DNA from: Bacteroidales bacterium UBA6229
GTDB taxonomy: Bacteria > Bacteroidota > Bacteroidia > Bacteroidales > F082
Length of the DNA: 64,000 nucleotides
Reading direction: 5' to 3'
Assembly (NCBI GenBank): GCA_002440975.1
Contig: DJWN01000021.1
Span: 11,684 to 75,683 of the forward strand
In this document: piece by piece, positions 43,740 to 52,159 of the stretch
How the letters are laid out: each line of letters starts with the position of its first letter
How positions within the stretch are numbered: the first letter of the stretch is position 1
Made by a program: the position numbers and the translations under genes
The notes under the pieces: model-generated
Seen by the model: the letters and a program-made list of their open reading frames with translations, nothing else
The model's database searches: none
Told to the model about the DNA's origin: nothing

Positions 43740-44969
43740 ATGGCAATCCTTCGAATTCTACTGATAATGCTGGAACTGATAGTGTATGCCTATCTTGTAT
43801 TTGCTGTGCTCTACCTCACAATCTTCGGGTTTGCCTCACTTTTTAAGAAAAAACTGCCCAAGAAAAAACAGGATAAAATGCGCAAGTTTGCAGTGATGAT
43901 TCCCGGATATAAGGAAGATATCGTAATTGTTGATGTGGCAAAAGACGCACTCAGGCAGCATTATCCAAAAGATTTATTTGAGGTAATTGTGATAGCTGAC
44001 TCGTTTAAACCAGAAACACTGGAAGCACTTCATAAGCTCCCAATTCGTGTTGAAGTTGTTGTTTTTGAGGTAAGTAAAAAATCAAAAGCCCTAAATAAAT
44101 GTATGGCATCTATAGGCGATGATTATGATGTAGCCATGATTTTGGACGCGGACAATATTATGGCTCCAGATGTTTTGCATAAAATCAATGAGGCTTTCAA
44201 CAGAGGATTTTTGGCAGTGCAGGGTCATCGAACTGCAAAAAACACCAATACAAGTTTTGCAATTCTGGATGCAATCAGCGAAGAAATCAACAACACCATT
44301 TTTAGGAAAGGACATCGGGTTTTAGGTTTGTCCTCGGCTCTTATTGGTTCGGGAATGGCCATCGACTACAAGATATACAAGGCATTTATGTCCGAAATTG
44401 ATTCCGTTGGCGAAGATAAAGAACTGGAAATGCGTTTACTAAAGAATGGATATGCCATTGAATATGTTGAAGATGCATATGTTTATGACGAAAAAACTTC
44501 ACAATCCAAAGTTTTTGTAAACCAGCGACGGCGCTGGATAGCAGCTCAGTTGCTTCATTTCCGCGATTATTTCGTTCCGGGCTTTGTCCATTTGTTAAAA
44601 ACTGGAAATATTGATTTTTTTGATAAGGTTTTGCAGATGATTCAACCGCCCCGCATCTTATTAAGTGGAATTTTATTTTTGTTAAGCTTTAGTTCTGCTA
44701 TTGTTTATTTCTTTGATATACAAATTATTAGCAAATGGTTTGTCCTCGATTTTAACTATTGGTTTCCACTTTTGATCATCACCGGAGTGATTTTACTGAT
44801 TTCTGTTCCTCGCAGGTTTTACAATACAAAAACCTATAAAGCACTGCTCTCCCTGCCTGCCGGTTTTGTGTTAATGCTACTTAGTTTATTCAAAGTGAAA
44901 GGAGCCGGAAGCCGCTTTATACATACAACGCATTCGCATACCGGCACAGTAAACAAGAAGGATAAATAA
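43740..44969 (+). CDS. Membrane family 2 glycosyltransferase (module B, copy 1)
   Basis: A 409-residue enzyme with an N-terminal membrane helix (residues 4-33), a cytosolic GT2 domain and two or three C-terminal helices. Motifs: FAVMIPGYKED, ILDADNIM (DxD), SEEINN, VGEDKELEMRL (the catalytic base region) and QRRRW, the Q(Q/R)xRW-type motif of processive or cellulose-synthase-like enzymes. It could add a sugar to a lipid-linked intermediate. It starts 4 bp after module A. Confidence 0.9.
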   Translation: MAILRILLIMLELIVYAYLVFAVLYLTIFGFASLFKKKLPKKKQDKMRKFAVMIPGYKEDIVIVDVAKDALRQHYPKDLFEVIVIADSFKPETLEALHKLPIRVEVVVFEVSKKSKALNKCMASIGDDYDVAMILDADNIMAPDVLHKINEAFNRGFLAVQGHRTAKNTNTSFAILDAISEEINNTIFRKGHRVLGLSSALIGSGMAIDYKIYKAFMSEIDSVGEDKELEMRLLKNGYAIEYVEDAYVYDEKTSQSKVFVNQRRRWIAAQLLHFRDYFVPGFVHLLKTGNIDFFDKVLQMIQPPRILLSGILFLLSFSSAIVYFFDIQIISKWFVLDFNYWFPLLIITGVILLISVPRRFYNTKTYKALLSLPAGFVLMLLSLFKVKGAGSRFIHTTHSHTGTVNKKDK

Positions 44970-44976
44970 ACTTACC

Positions 44977-45897
44977 ATGTCAAAACAGTTTCCATTAGTC
45001 TCCATTATTACGGTCAACTATAACCAGGCCGAAGTAAGCTGTGCACTGATGGAATCACTGAATAAAATTACCTATCCGAACTTTGAAGTAATCGTTATTG
45101 ATAATGCTTCCCATGAGGATGATGCCACGCTTATCAAACAACGCTATCCAAACATTATTTTCATCCAAAATCCTATAAACTACGGTTTTGCAGCCGGAAA
45201 TAATTTTGGCCTGATGCGTGCCCGTGGCAAATATGTGCTACTCCTGAATAACGACATTGAGGTGCCTGCAAACTTCATGGAACCTTTGGTTGAAAAGCTG
45301 GAAAAGAATCCACATATTGGTGCCGTAAGCCCGAAGATTAAATTTTACTATCAACCGGATACCATTCAATATGCCGGCTATACACCGATTAACTATATCA
45401 CCATGCGAAATACTGCCATTGGCTACTGGCAAAAAGATAAGGGTCAGTTTGATGAAGATCGCGAGACAGCCTATGCACACGGAGCTGCCATGCTGGTGCC
45501 AATGGAGGTGGTTAAAAAGGTGGGCCTGATGTCGTACATCTTCTTTCTCTATTATGAAGAATCCGATTGGTGTGCACGCATCAAAGCCGCAGGATACCAG
45601 ATTTGGTTTGTTCACAACAGCTATGTTTTGCACAAGGAATCTGTAAGCACTGGTCGTTTGAGTGCATTAAAAATTTATTACCAGAACAGAAACCGCATTG
45701 TTTTTATGCGCCGAAACGTAAAAGGGAAAACATTCATTCTTGGTATATTGTATCAGCTGTTTATTGCCATACCCAAAAATGCTTTTCAATTTTTATTCAA
45801 AGGCAAACCTAAATTGTTTTACGCTTATTATCAAGCTATTGGATGGAATATCAAACATCTTTTTGATGCCGAAATTCACGAAAACCCTCAGTTATGA
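44977..45897 (+). CDS. Family 2 glycosyltransferase (module A, copy 2)
   Basis: A 306-residue paralogue of the gene at 42818, with the same motif order: PLVSIITVNYNQAE, VIDNAS, LLLNNDIEV, GAAMLVPMEVVKKVG and FFLYYEESDWCARI. Sequence differences around the acceptor region suggest it may act on another residue of the repeat unit. Its stop overlaps the start of the following gene (ATGA). Confidence 0.9.
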   Translation: MSKQFPLVSIITVNYNQAEVSCALMESLNKITYPNFEVIVIDNASHEDDATLIKQRYPNIIFIQNPINYGFAAGNNFGLMRARGKYVLLLNNDIEVPANFMEPLVEKLEKNPHIGAVSPKIKFYYQPDTIQYAGYTPINYITMRNTAIGYWQKDKGQFDEDRETAYAHGAAMLVPMEVVKKVGLMSYIFFLYYEESDWCARIKAAGYQIWFVHNSYVLHKESVSTGRLSALKIYYQNRNRIVFMRRNVKGKTFILGILYQLFIAIPKNAFQFLFKGKPKLFYAYYQAIGWNIKHLFDAEIHENPQL

Positions 45898-47102
45898 ATT
45901 TACTCAACGACCTTGGCATCTTCATTCAGATTGTTTTGCTCTTTTACCTTGGAGGATCGGCATTTTATCTGTTTATTTTTGCATTGTTTTCAGTTTTTCC
46001 ACTGAAAACTCATCCACCGGTTGACTTCAAAAAAAGACGCTTTGCTGTTCTTATCCCGGGATATATGGAGGATGAAGTAATCTTTGAAGTTGTAAAACAT
46101 GCCTTACAGCAAAACTATCCCACAGATTTTTATGATGTAGTAGTGATTGCGGATAGATTTAAATCAGAAACAATTGAAAAACTAAGCCAATACCCCATTA
46201 TCCTTTTCAACGAAAGCTTTGCAATTAGTACAAAAACAAGAGCACTCAATCATGCACTTCGTTCGCTACCCGAAAACCAGTATGATGTTGCTGTTATTCT
46301 GGATGCCGATAACTTAATGGAAAAAGACTTTCTGGCAAAGCTCAACGATGCCTTCTCCTACCCGTATCAAGCCATACAGGCACATCGGGTAGCTAAAAAC
46401 ATGAACACAAATTTTGCTATTTTAGATGCTGTTAGTGAAGAAATCAACAATAATATTTTCAGGAAAGGGCACTGCAAAATGGGTTTGTCCAGTGCTTTGA
46501 TTGGTTCGGCAATGGCCTTTAGGTATCATTTTTTTAAACAATTGATGGAAGATGTGGAAGTTGTTGGTGGATTTGATAAAGAATTGGAACTAAGATTATT
46601 ATACAACAATCACCTCATTCATTACCTGGATGATGCTTATGTTTTGGACGAAAAGGTTCAAAATGTGAAGGTCTTTACCCGCCAACGCAGAAGGTGGCTT
46701 TCGGCTCAGTTTCATTATTTTGGCAGGCACTTTCGACCTGCGATTGCTGCTTTGTTTTTAAAAGGAAACATCGACTATTTCAATAAAGCCTTTCAATACA
46801 TCCAGCTTCCACGAATACTATTGCTTGGTTTATTGGTTTTTATCAGCCTTATCTCGCTTTTTGTCAACCCATTAATCCTTTCAATTGGCTGGCTGATGGC
46901 TACATTTTTTATAATTTCGGCTTTGTTGTTAGCTACACCACGCAAGTTTTATAACTTAAACACCCTTAAAGCTTTAACAGCTCTTCCACTTGGTTTTGCG
47001 TACATGATAATTTCACTTTTTCGCATCAGGGGAGCCAATAAACAGTTTATTCATACAAAACATACTTACAACGCCTTTCAAATCAAAAAGAAAGATCGTT
47101 AA
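45894..47102 (+). CDS. Membrane family 2 glycosyltransferase (module B, copy 2)
   Basis: A 402-residue paralogue of the gene at 43740: N-terminal helix, FAVLIPGYMED, ILDADNLM, SEEINNNIF, GFDKELELRL and QRRRWLSAQ, then C-terminal helices. It shares a long identical run of motif spacing with copy 1 and is translationally coupled to module A copy 2. Confidence 0.9.
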   Translation: MNLLNDLGIFIQIVLLFYLGGSAFYLFIFALFSVFPLKTHPPVDFKKRRFAVLIPGYMEDEVIFEVVKHALQQNYPTDFYDVVVIADRFKSETIEKLSQYPIILFNESFAISTKTRALNHALRSLPENQYDVAVILDADNLMEKDFLAKLNDAFSYPYQAIQAHRVAKNMNTNFAILDAVSEEINNNIFRKGHCKMGLSSALIGSAMAFRYHFFKQLMEDVEVVGGFDKELELRLLYNNHLIHYLDDAYVLDEKVQNVKVFTRQRRRWLSAQFHYFGRHFRPAIAALFLKGNIDYFNKAFQYIQLPRILLLGLLVFISLISLFVNPLILSIGWLMATFFIISALLLATPRKFYNLNTLKALTALPLGFAYMIISLFRIRGANKQFIHTKHTYNAFQIKKKDR

Positions 47103-47128
47103 TTTGTAAGCTGCAAAAATCAATTCAA

Positions 47129-48277
47129 ATGAAAATAGCAATTGAAGGTCAACGTTTGTTTCGGGTAAAAAAGCACGGCATGGATATGGTTGCTCTTGAA
47201 TTAATCAAAAACCTACAACTAATTGATAAAGAGAATACTTATTACATTTTTGTGAAACCTGATGAGGACGGAAGTTGCATTCCTGCATCAGACAATTTTC
47301 ATATCATCCCACTTCAGGGTGGTGCCTATCCTGTTTGGGAGCAGAAATCCCTTCCCGATGCTGCGAAACAATATGGCTGCGATCTTTTGCATTGCACAAG
47401 CAACACTGCCCCAATGAAATCGCCGGTGCCGCTAATAATTACACTTCATGATATTATTTACCTCGAAAGCATTAGCATTTTCAAAAAAGGTGGCACCTGG
47501 TATCAGAAACTTGGAAATATGTACCGGCGTTTTGTGGTGCCCCGCGTAGTAAAAAGGAGTAAAAAAATCATTACGGTTTCGCATTTCGAAAAAAACAGAA
47601 TCAGGGAGTTTTTTGGTTTTCCGGAAAGTGACGACCGGCTGGTTGCTGTTTATAATGGTGTGAGCGAACATTTTAAACCCGTTACCAATCAAATTGAACT
47701 AAGACGCATCAAGGAAAAATATCATTTACCTGACCAATTTTTGTTCTTCCTCGGAAACACCGATCCAAAGAAAAATACAAAGGGAGTTTTAAAAGCTTTT
47801 TCTGATTTCCGGAAGAAAAGCAATACGCAGCTTAAACTAGTCATGCTCGATTACGACAGAGAAGCCTTGGATAAATTGCTGGCTGAGATCAATGATAAAC
47901 AGCTCATCAATCACATCCACCTCACCGGATATGTCGTAAACACCGAGCTGCCGGCAATTTACAGCCAGGCAAGTCTCTTTTTGTATCCCTCTCTGCGCGA
48001 AAGCTTTGGCATTCCAATGTTAGAAGCCATGCGATGCGGAGTTCCGGTTATTACTTCCAACACCTCCAGTATGCCCGAAGTTGCGGGAGATGCCGCTCAC
48101 TTTGTTGATCCTTACAAACCGGAAGAAATCACACAAGCTATTGAACTGCTCCTCACGGATGAAGCTAAAAGAAAAGAACTTATTGAAAAAGGTTTTAAGA
48201 GATCGGCAGCTTTTTCGTGGAAAGCCATGGCAGAAGACGTCCTGAAATTATACGAACAGATTGTAAAACCGAATTAA
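47129..48277 (+). CDS. Family 4 glycosyltransferase (GT-B fold)
   Basis: A 382-residue retaining GT4 enzyme: KIAIEGQRLFRVKKHGMD at the N-terminus, HDIIY, the FFLGNTDPKKN linker strand, and the donor-site motif SLRESFGIPMLEAMRCGVPVI with the E-x7-E pair, followed by SSMPEVAGDAA. Likely a mannosyl- or glucosyl-transferase in repeat-unit assembly; the sugar is not predictable. Confidence 0.93.
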   Translation: MKIAIEGQRLFRVKKHGMDMVALELIKNLQLIDKENTYYIFVKPDEDGSCIPASDNFHIIPLQGGAYPVWEQKSLPDAAKQYGCDLLHCTSNTAPMKSPVPLIITLHDIIYLESISIFKKGGTWYQKLGNMYRRFVVPRVVKRSKKIITVSHFEKNRIREFFGFPESDDRLVAVYNGVSEHFKPVTNQIELRRIKEKYHLPDQFLFFLGNTDPKKNTKGVLKAFSDFRKKSNTQLKLVMLDYDREALDKLLAEINDKQLINHIHLTGYVVNTELPAIYSQASLFLYPSLRESFGIPMLEAMRCGVPVITSNTSSMPEVAGDAAHFVDPYKPEEITQAIELLLTDEAKRKELIEKGFKRSAAFSWKAMAEDVLKLYEQIVKPN

Positions 48278-48288
48278 AGCTCAAGATT

Positions 48289-49491
48289 ATGATCCAAAAT
48301 CGTGATTTTATCATCGTTGGCCTGCAGGCACTTGATAGCCGGATAGGAAGCAATTGCATCAATATTGCACACGAAATTGCCCGTCATAACAGGGTTTTGT
48401 ATGTGAATTACCCCTTGGATCGCCTCACCAAAATCAGAGAAAAAAATGATCCGCTGATTCAAAAACGAATTCGGATAAACAAAGGTGAAGAACCTGAATT
48501 GGTGAAGGTTAGCGAAAATTTGTGGAACCTTTTTCCGAAAACAACTCTGGAATCGATCAGCCAGCTTCCGTTTGATGGCTTGTTCGACTTTTTTAATAAG
48601 ATCAACAACAAACGTTTTGCACGTGAGATAAAGAAAGCCATTGACACTCTTGGTTTTTCTAACTATTTCATTTTCAACGACAGCGATATGTTCAGAAGCT
48701 TCTACTTAAAGGAAATGCTCAAGCCTGAATTGTATATTTACTATACGCGTGATAACCTGATTGCTGTAGATTTCTGGAAAAAGCAAGGCATTCGTATTGA
48801 AGCAGCATTGATGAAAAAAGCTGATTTAGTAGTCGCTAACTCAACCTATCTGGCCGAACATGCTGGCCAATTCAACCCACATTCTTATTATGTTGGACAG
48901 GGATGTGATGTCAGCTTGTTTGATGAAAAACTCGTGAAAGAAAAACCTGCTGATTTACAGCCTGTTCCCAGCCCCGTCATTGGCTATATCGGTGCCTTGT
49001 TTTCACTTCGTTTGGATATTGGCGTTCTGGAATACCTGGCCGAGCAACGCCCTGATTGGTCAATTGTGCTTGTTGGCCCGGAGGATGAAGCCTTCAAAGC
49101 CAGTAAATTGCATCAAATGACTAATGTTCATTTTTTAGGTTCCAAGCCCATGGAAACACTACCCTCCTATCTCAACTGCTTTGATGTGGCCTTAAATCCT
49201 CAAAAGCTGAACGAGGTTACCATTGGCAATTATCCCAGAAAAATTGATGAATACCTCGCCATGGGCAAACCAACTGTTGCCACGCGAACCAAAGCAATGG
49301 AAGTATTTGAAGATCACACTTATCTGGCTGAAACTAAAGAAGATTACCTGAAATTAGTTGAAAAGGCACTGAAGGAAAACAGTCCGGAAAAAGCTGAAGC
49401 AAGAAGTGTTTTTGCCAGAAGTCATACCTGGGAAAACAATGTGGCTGAAATTTACAAGCGTATTATTCAGATATTGCAATCTCCTGAATGA
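48289..49491 (+). CDS. GT-B glycosyltransferase
   Basis: A 400-residue protein of GT4-like type, resembling TuaH-like enzymes: an N-terminal Rossmann half (DFIIVGLQALDSRIGSNC), VGYIGALFSLRLD-like linker (IGYIGALFSLRLD), and a C-terminal half with VLVGPEDEAF, and KIDEYLAMGKPTVAT in the donor pocket. The start at 48289 was chosen because it follows the previous gene's stop; an in-frame extension from 48217 overlaps that gene. Donor unknown. Confidence 0.85.
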   Translation: MIQNRDFIIVGLQALDSRIGSNCINIAHEIARHNRVLYVNYPLDRLTKIREKNDPLIQKRIRINKGEEPELVKVSENLWNLFPKTTLESISQLPFDGLFDFFNKINNKRFAREIKKAIDTLGFSNYFIFNDSDMFRSFYLKEMLKPELYIYYTRDNLIAVDFWKKQGIRIEAALMKKADLVVANSTYLAEHAGQFNPHSYYVGQGCDVSLFDEKLVKEKPADLQPVPSPVIGYIGALFSLRLDIGVLEYLAEQRPDWSIVLVGPEDEAFKASKLHQMTNVHFLGSKPMETLPSYLNCFDVALNPQKLNEVTIGNYPRKIDEYLAMGKPTVATRTKAMEVFEDHTYLAETKEDYLKLVEKALKENSPEKAEARSVFARSHTWENNVAEIYKRIIQILQSPE

Positions 49492-49515
49492 TTTTCATCA
49501 TTAAAAAACAAAGAC

Positions 49516-50130
49516 ATGTCATTCACAGATCAAATAAAATCAAATCCAAAGCTTAAGAAACTGGCACTTTGGATGCTCATGCCAAAAAATCAGGCCAGAC
49601 CCCGATTATGGGTAAAACTCTTTCTGAATCCCATCAAACATCATAAAGGAAAAGGTGCATTGATCAGAAGAAGAACCCGAATGGATGTGCTTCCGTTCAA
49701 CCATTTTTCGATAGGAAATCATTCTACCATTGAAGATTTTGCCACGGTAAATAATGGCGTAGGAGCTGTGATTATAGGCGACCGCACCCGAATTGGCCTT
49801 GGTTGCGTACTGATCGGCCCTGTTACAGTGGGAAATGATGTTATGTTTGCTCAAAACATTGTCGTTTCAGGTCTTAACCACGGTTATCAGGAGATCAACA
49901 TGCCTCCGAGCCTTCAGCCAGTCGAAACAAAACCGATAACAATAAAAGATGAAGTTTGGATTGGTGCCAATGCTGTATTAACAGCTGGCATAACGGTTGG
50001 CAAACATGCAGTAATAGCTGCCGGAAGCATTGTTACCAAAGATGTACCGGATTATTCTATTGCTGCAGGCAATCCGGCCAGGATTCTAAAAAAATACAAT
50101 CCGGAATCCAAAGAATGGGAAAGGGTTTAA
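49516..50130 (+). CDS. Left-handed beta-helix O-acyltransferase
   Basis: A 204-residue hexapeptide-repeat acyltransferase of WbbJ/maltose-acetyltransferase type. Repeats run from about residue 60 to 185 (for example IGNHSTIEDFATVNNGVGAV, VWIGANAVLTAGITVGKHAV, IAAGSIVTKDVPDYSIAAGNPA), and the catalytic histidine is probably the one in SGLNHGYQ. It likely O-acetylates a sugar of the exopolysaccharide using acetyl-CoA. Confidence 0.9.
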   Translation: MSFTDQIKSNPKLKKLALWMLMPKNQARPRLWVKLFLNPIKHHKGKGALIRRRTRMDVLPFNHFSIGNHSTIEDFATVNNGVGAVIIGDRTRIGLGCVLIGPVTVGNDVMFAQNIVVSGLNHGYQEINMPPSLQPVETKPITIKDEVWIGANAVLTAGITVGKHAVIAAGSIVTKDVPDYSIAAGNPARILKKYNPESKEWERV

Positions 50131-50155
50131 AATTTTCAGTAACAAACGAGTAATT

Positions 50156-50962
50156 ATGCATAAAATCATTACATTTTTACGCTACCTGAAAGATAACTTA
50201 CAATATGGGCAAATATTACTGGTGTTTGCTTCCATTATATATTTAATTACTGGCAGATCCTATCCCAGAACACGACTTTTCAGAGGCAGGCTGGGGCTCT
50301 TTTTGCACAGGAAAGGCTCGCTTGATTTTCAATTTGGTAACTATGCCTATGAGTGGAGCGTGAAGCAATTTTTTCTAAAGCATTACAGTCATTATAATAC
50401 ATTTATTGATGTGGGCGCTAATATGGGAACTTATACAATAATGTTTGCAAAAAAGGGCATGAAAACGATTGCTTTTGAACCATCAACCTCTAATTTCAAA
50501 GCCTTGCAAATCAATATCATGCTTAATGATTTAGAACGAAAAGTGAGCAGTTACAACCTTGGGTTGGATAGCAAAAACCGCAATGCAAGTTTTGTTTTTG
50601 ACCCTGTGAATACCGGAGCGTCTCACCTACGCAGCGTACAATTCCATGATCCTGTCACAGATGAAAGAGGAGAAATAACTGAAGTACAACTTGTTACACT
50701 TGATTTCTTACAGGATAACCTCCCAATACAAGCCGATGATACAGTATTGATGAAAATTGATGTGGAAGGAATGGAAGAACATGTTATTAAAGGAGCAAAA
50801 GATTTTATTCAAAAACACAAAGAGCTCTTAATAGTAATGGAAAGTGTTCATTCCGGTGAGGAAAAACTCAAGTCGGTACTTTCAGAAATAGCTGAATTTG
50901 AATTTCTTCCGGTAGATTCGCTCAACTTTGCTGCAAAAAAAATTAAAAATCATCAAACATAA
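50156..50962 (+). CDS. FkbM family methyltransferase
   Basis: A 268-residue SAM-dependent methyltransferase of the FkbM family: DVGANMGTYTIMFAKKG (SAM motif I), IAFEPSTSNFKALQIN, and VLMKIDVEGMEEHVIKGAKD with the family's DVEG motif. An N-terminal hydrophobic stretch (about residues 15-30) may associate it with the membrane. Probably O-methylates a sugar in the polymer. Confidence 0.92.
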   Translation: MHKIITFLRYLKDNLQYGQILLVFASIIYLITGRSYPRTRLFRGRLGLFLHRKGSLDFQFGNYAYEWSVKQFFLKHYSHYNTFIDVGANMGTYTIMFAKKGMKTIAFEPSTSNFKALQINIMLNDLERKVSSYNLGLDSKNRNASFVFDPVNTGASHLRSVQFHDPVTDERGEITEVQLVTLDFLQDNLPIQADDTVLMKIDVEGMEEHVIKGAKDFIQKHKELLIVMESVHSGEEKLKSVLSEIAEFEFLPVDSLNFAAKKIKNHQT

Positions 50963-50968
50963 CGAATC

Positions 50969-52159
50969 ATGTTAACCTTAAAAGTTGTTTTCTGGGTTTT
51001 ACTTTTCCTGGTTTTTTACACTTACCTGGGATATGGCGTGATACTTTACCTTTTGGTAAGAATAAAACGATTATTCAAGCGGAAAATAACTGTGAATAAG
51101 GAATATGAACCGGAAGTAACACTTTTTGTGGCTGCTTATAATGAGAAAGATTATGCCGATGCAAAAGTTGCCAATGGTTTTGAACTGGACTATCCGCAGG
51201 AGAAGATAAAACAACTCTGGGTTACAGATGGCTCAGACGATGGCACACCCGAAATACTTAAAAAATACGCTGACAAAGGCGTTGAAGTGTATCATGAAAA
51301 CGCCCGGGGTGGCAAAATTGGTGCAATGAATCGCGGGATGCAATTCGTTAAAACCCCTATCGTAATTTTTTCTGATGGCAACACAAGCTTAGGCAAAGAG
51401 TCTGTGAGAAGAATTGTCAAACTGTTTAGCAATCCCAAAGTTGGTTGCGTTTCGGGCGAAAAACGAATTTTTAGCAAAGAAAAAGACACCGCTGCCGGAA
51501 CAGAAGGCATTTACTGGAAATACGAATCTACCTTAAAAAAGTGGGATGCAGAATTGTATTCCGTTGTTGGAGCTGCCGGTGAATTGTTTGCCATCAGAAC
51601 AGAATTGTTCCAGGAAGTTGAAAAAGACACCTTACTCGACGATTTCATTATCTCATTGCGTGTTGCCATGAAAGGATACACCATTCAATACGATCCCGAA
51701 GCTTATGCCATCGAAACGGCTTCAGCAAACGTAAAAGAAGAACTGAAAAGAAAAGTCAGAATCGCTGCAGGTGGCATCCAGTCAATCATCAGGCTAAGCC
51801 CATTGTTGAATATCTTCAAATTTGGAATGCTGTCGTTTCAGTATATTTCGCATCGTGTTTTGAGATGGACACTTGCCCCGCTTTCATTACCTTTGATCCT
51901 GATTATTAATGCTTTAATTGCTTACTATGAAGGTTTCAGAAATTTCTCTGATTTTTATGTACTTTTGTTTTACGGCCAGTTATTGTTTTACACCTTAGCC
52001 TTGTTAGGCTGGTATATGGAAAACAAAGCCATAAAAGTGAAAGCACTATTTATACCTTATTACTTCTTTATCATGAATTATGCTGTGTTACTGGGAATGA
52101 AGCGCTATTTCAAAGGAAGTCAAAGCGTTAACTGGGAAAGAGCCAAACGTGGAAAGTGA
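50969..52159 (+). CDS. Membrane family 2 glycosyltransferase
   Basis: A 396-residue enzyme with an N-terminal helix, a GT2 domain and three C-terminal helices. Motifs: VTLFVAAYNEKDY, VTDGSDDGT, IVIFSDGNTSL (DxN in place of DxD), VVGAAGELFAIR, LLDDFIISLRV and KRKVRIAAGG, which takes the QxxRW position. It is not a close paralogue of the A/B pairs and looks more like chitin/hyaluronan-synthase type GT2. Its stop overlaps the next start (TGATG). Confidence 0.88.
   Translation: MLTLKVVFWVLLFLVFYTYLGYGVILYLLVRIKRLFKRKITVNKEYEPEVTLFVAAYNEKDYADAKVANGFELDYPQEKIKQLWVTDGSDDGTPEILKKYADKGVEVYHENARGGKIGAMNRGMQFVKTPIVIFSDGNTSLGKESVRRIVKLFSNPKVGCVSGEKRIFSKEKDTAAGTEGIYWKYESTLKKWDAELYSVVGAAGELFAIRTELFQEVEKDTLLDDFIISLRVAMKGYTIQYDPEAYAIETASANVKEELKRKVRIAAGGIQSIIRLSPLLNIFKFGMLSFQYISHRVLRWTLAPLSLPLILIINALIAYYEGFRNFSDFYVLLFYGQLLFYTLALLGWYMENKAIKVKALFIPYYFFIMNYAVLLGMKRYFKGSQSVNWERAKRGK

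Larger units (their letters stand above)
42818..47102 (+). repeat. Tandem duplication of a two-gene glycosyltransferase module
   Basis: Genes 42818-43735 and 44977-45897 are paralogues (305 and 306 residues, both PLVSIITVNYNQ..., GAAMLVP, FFLYYEE). Genes 43740-44969 and 45894-47102 are paralogues (409 and 402 residues, both with FAV(M/L)IPGY(K/M)ED, LDADN, SEEINN and QRRRW). The order A-B-A-B points to duplication of the pair followed by divergence. Confidence 0.85.
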
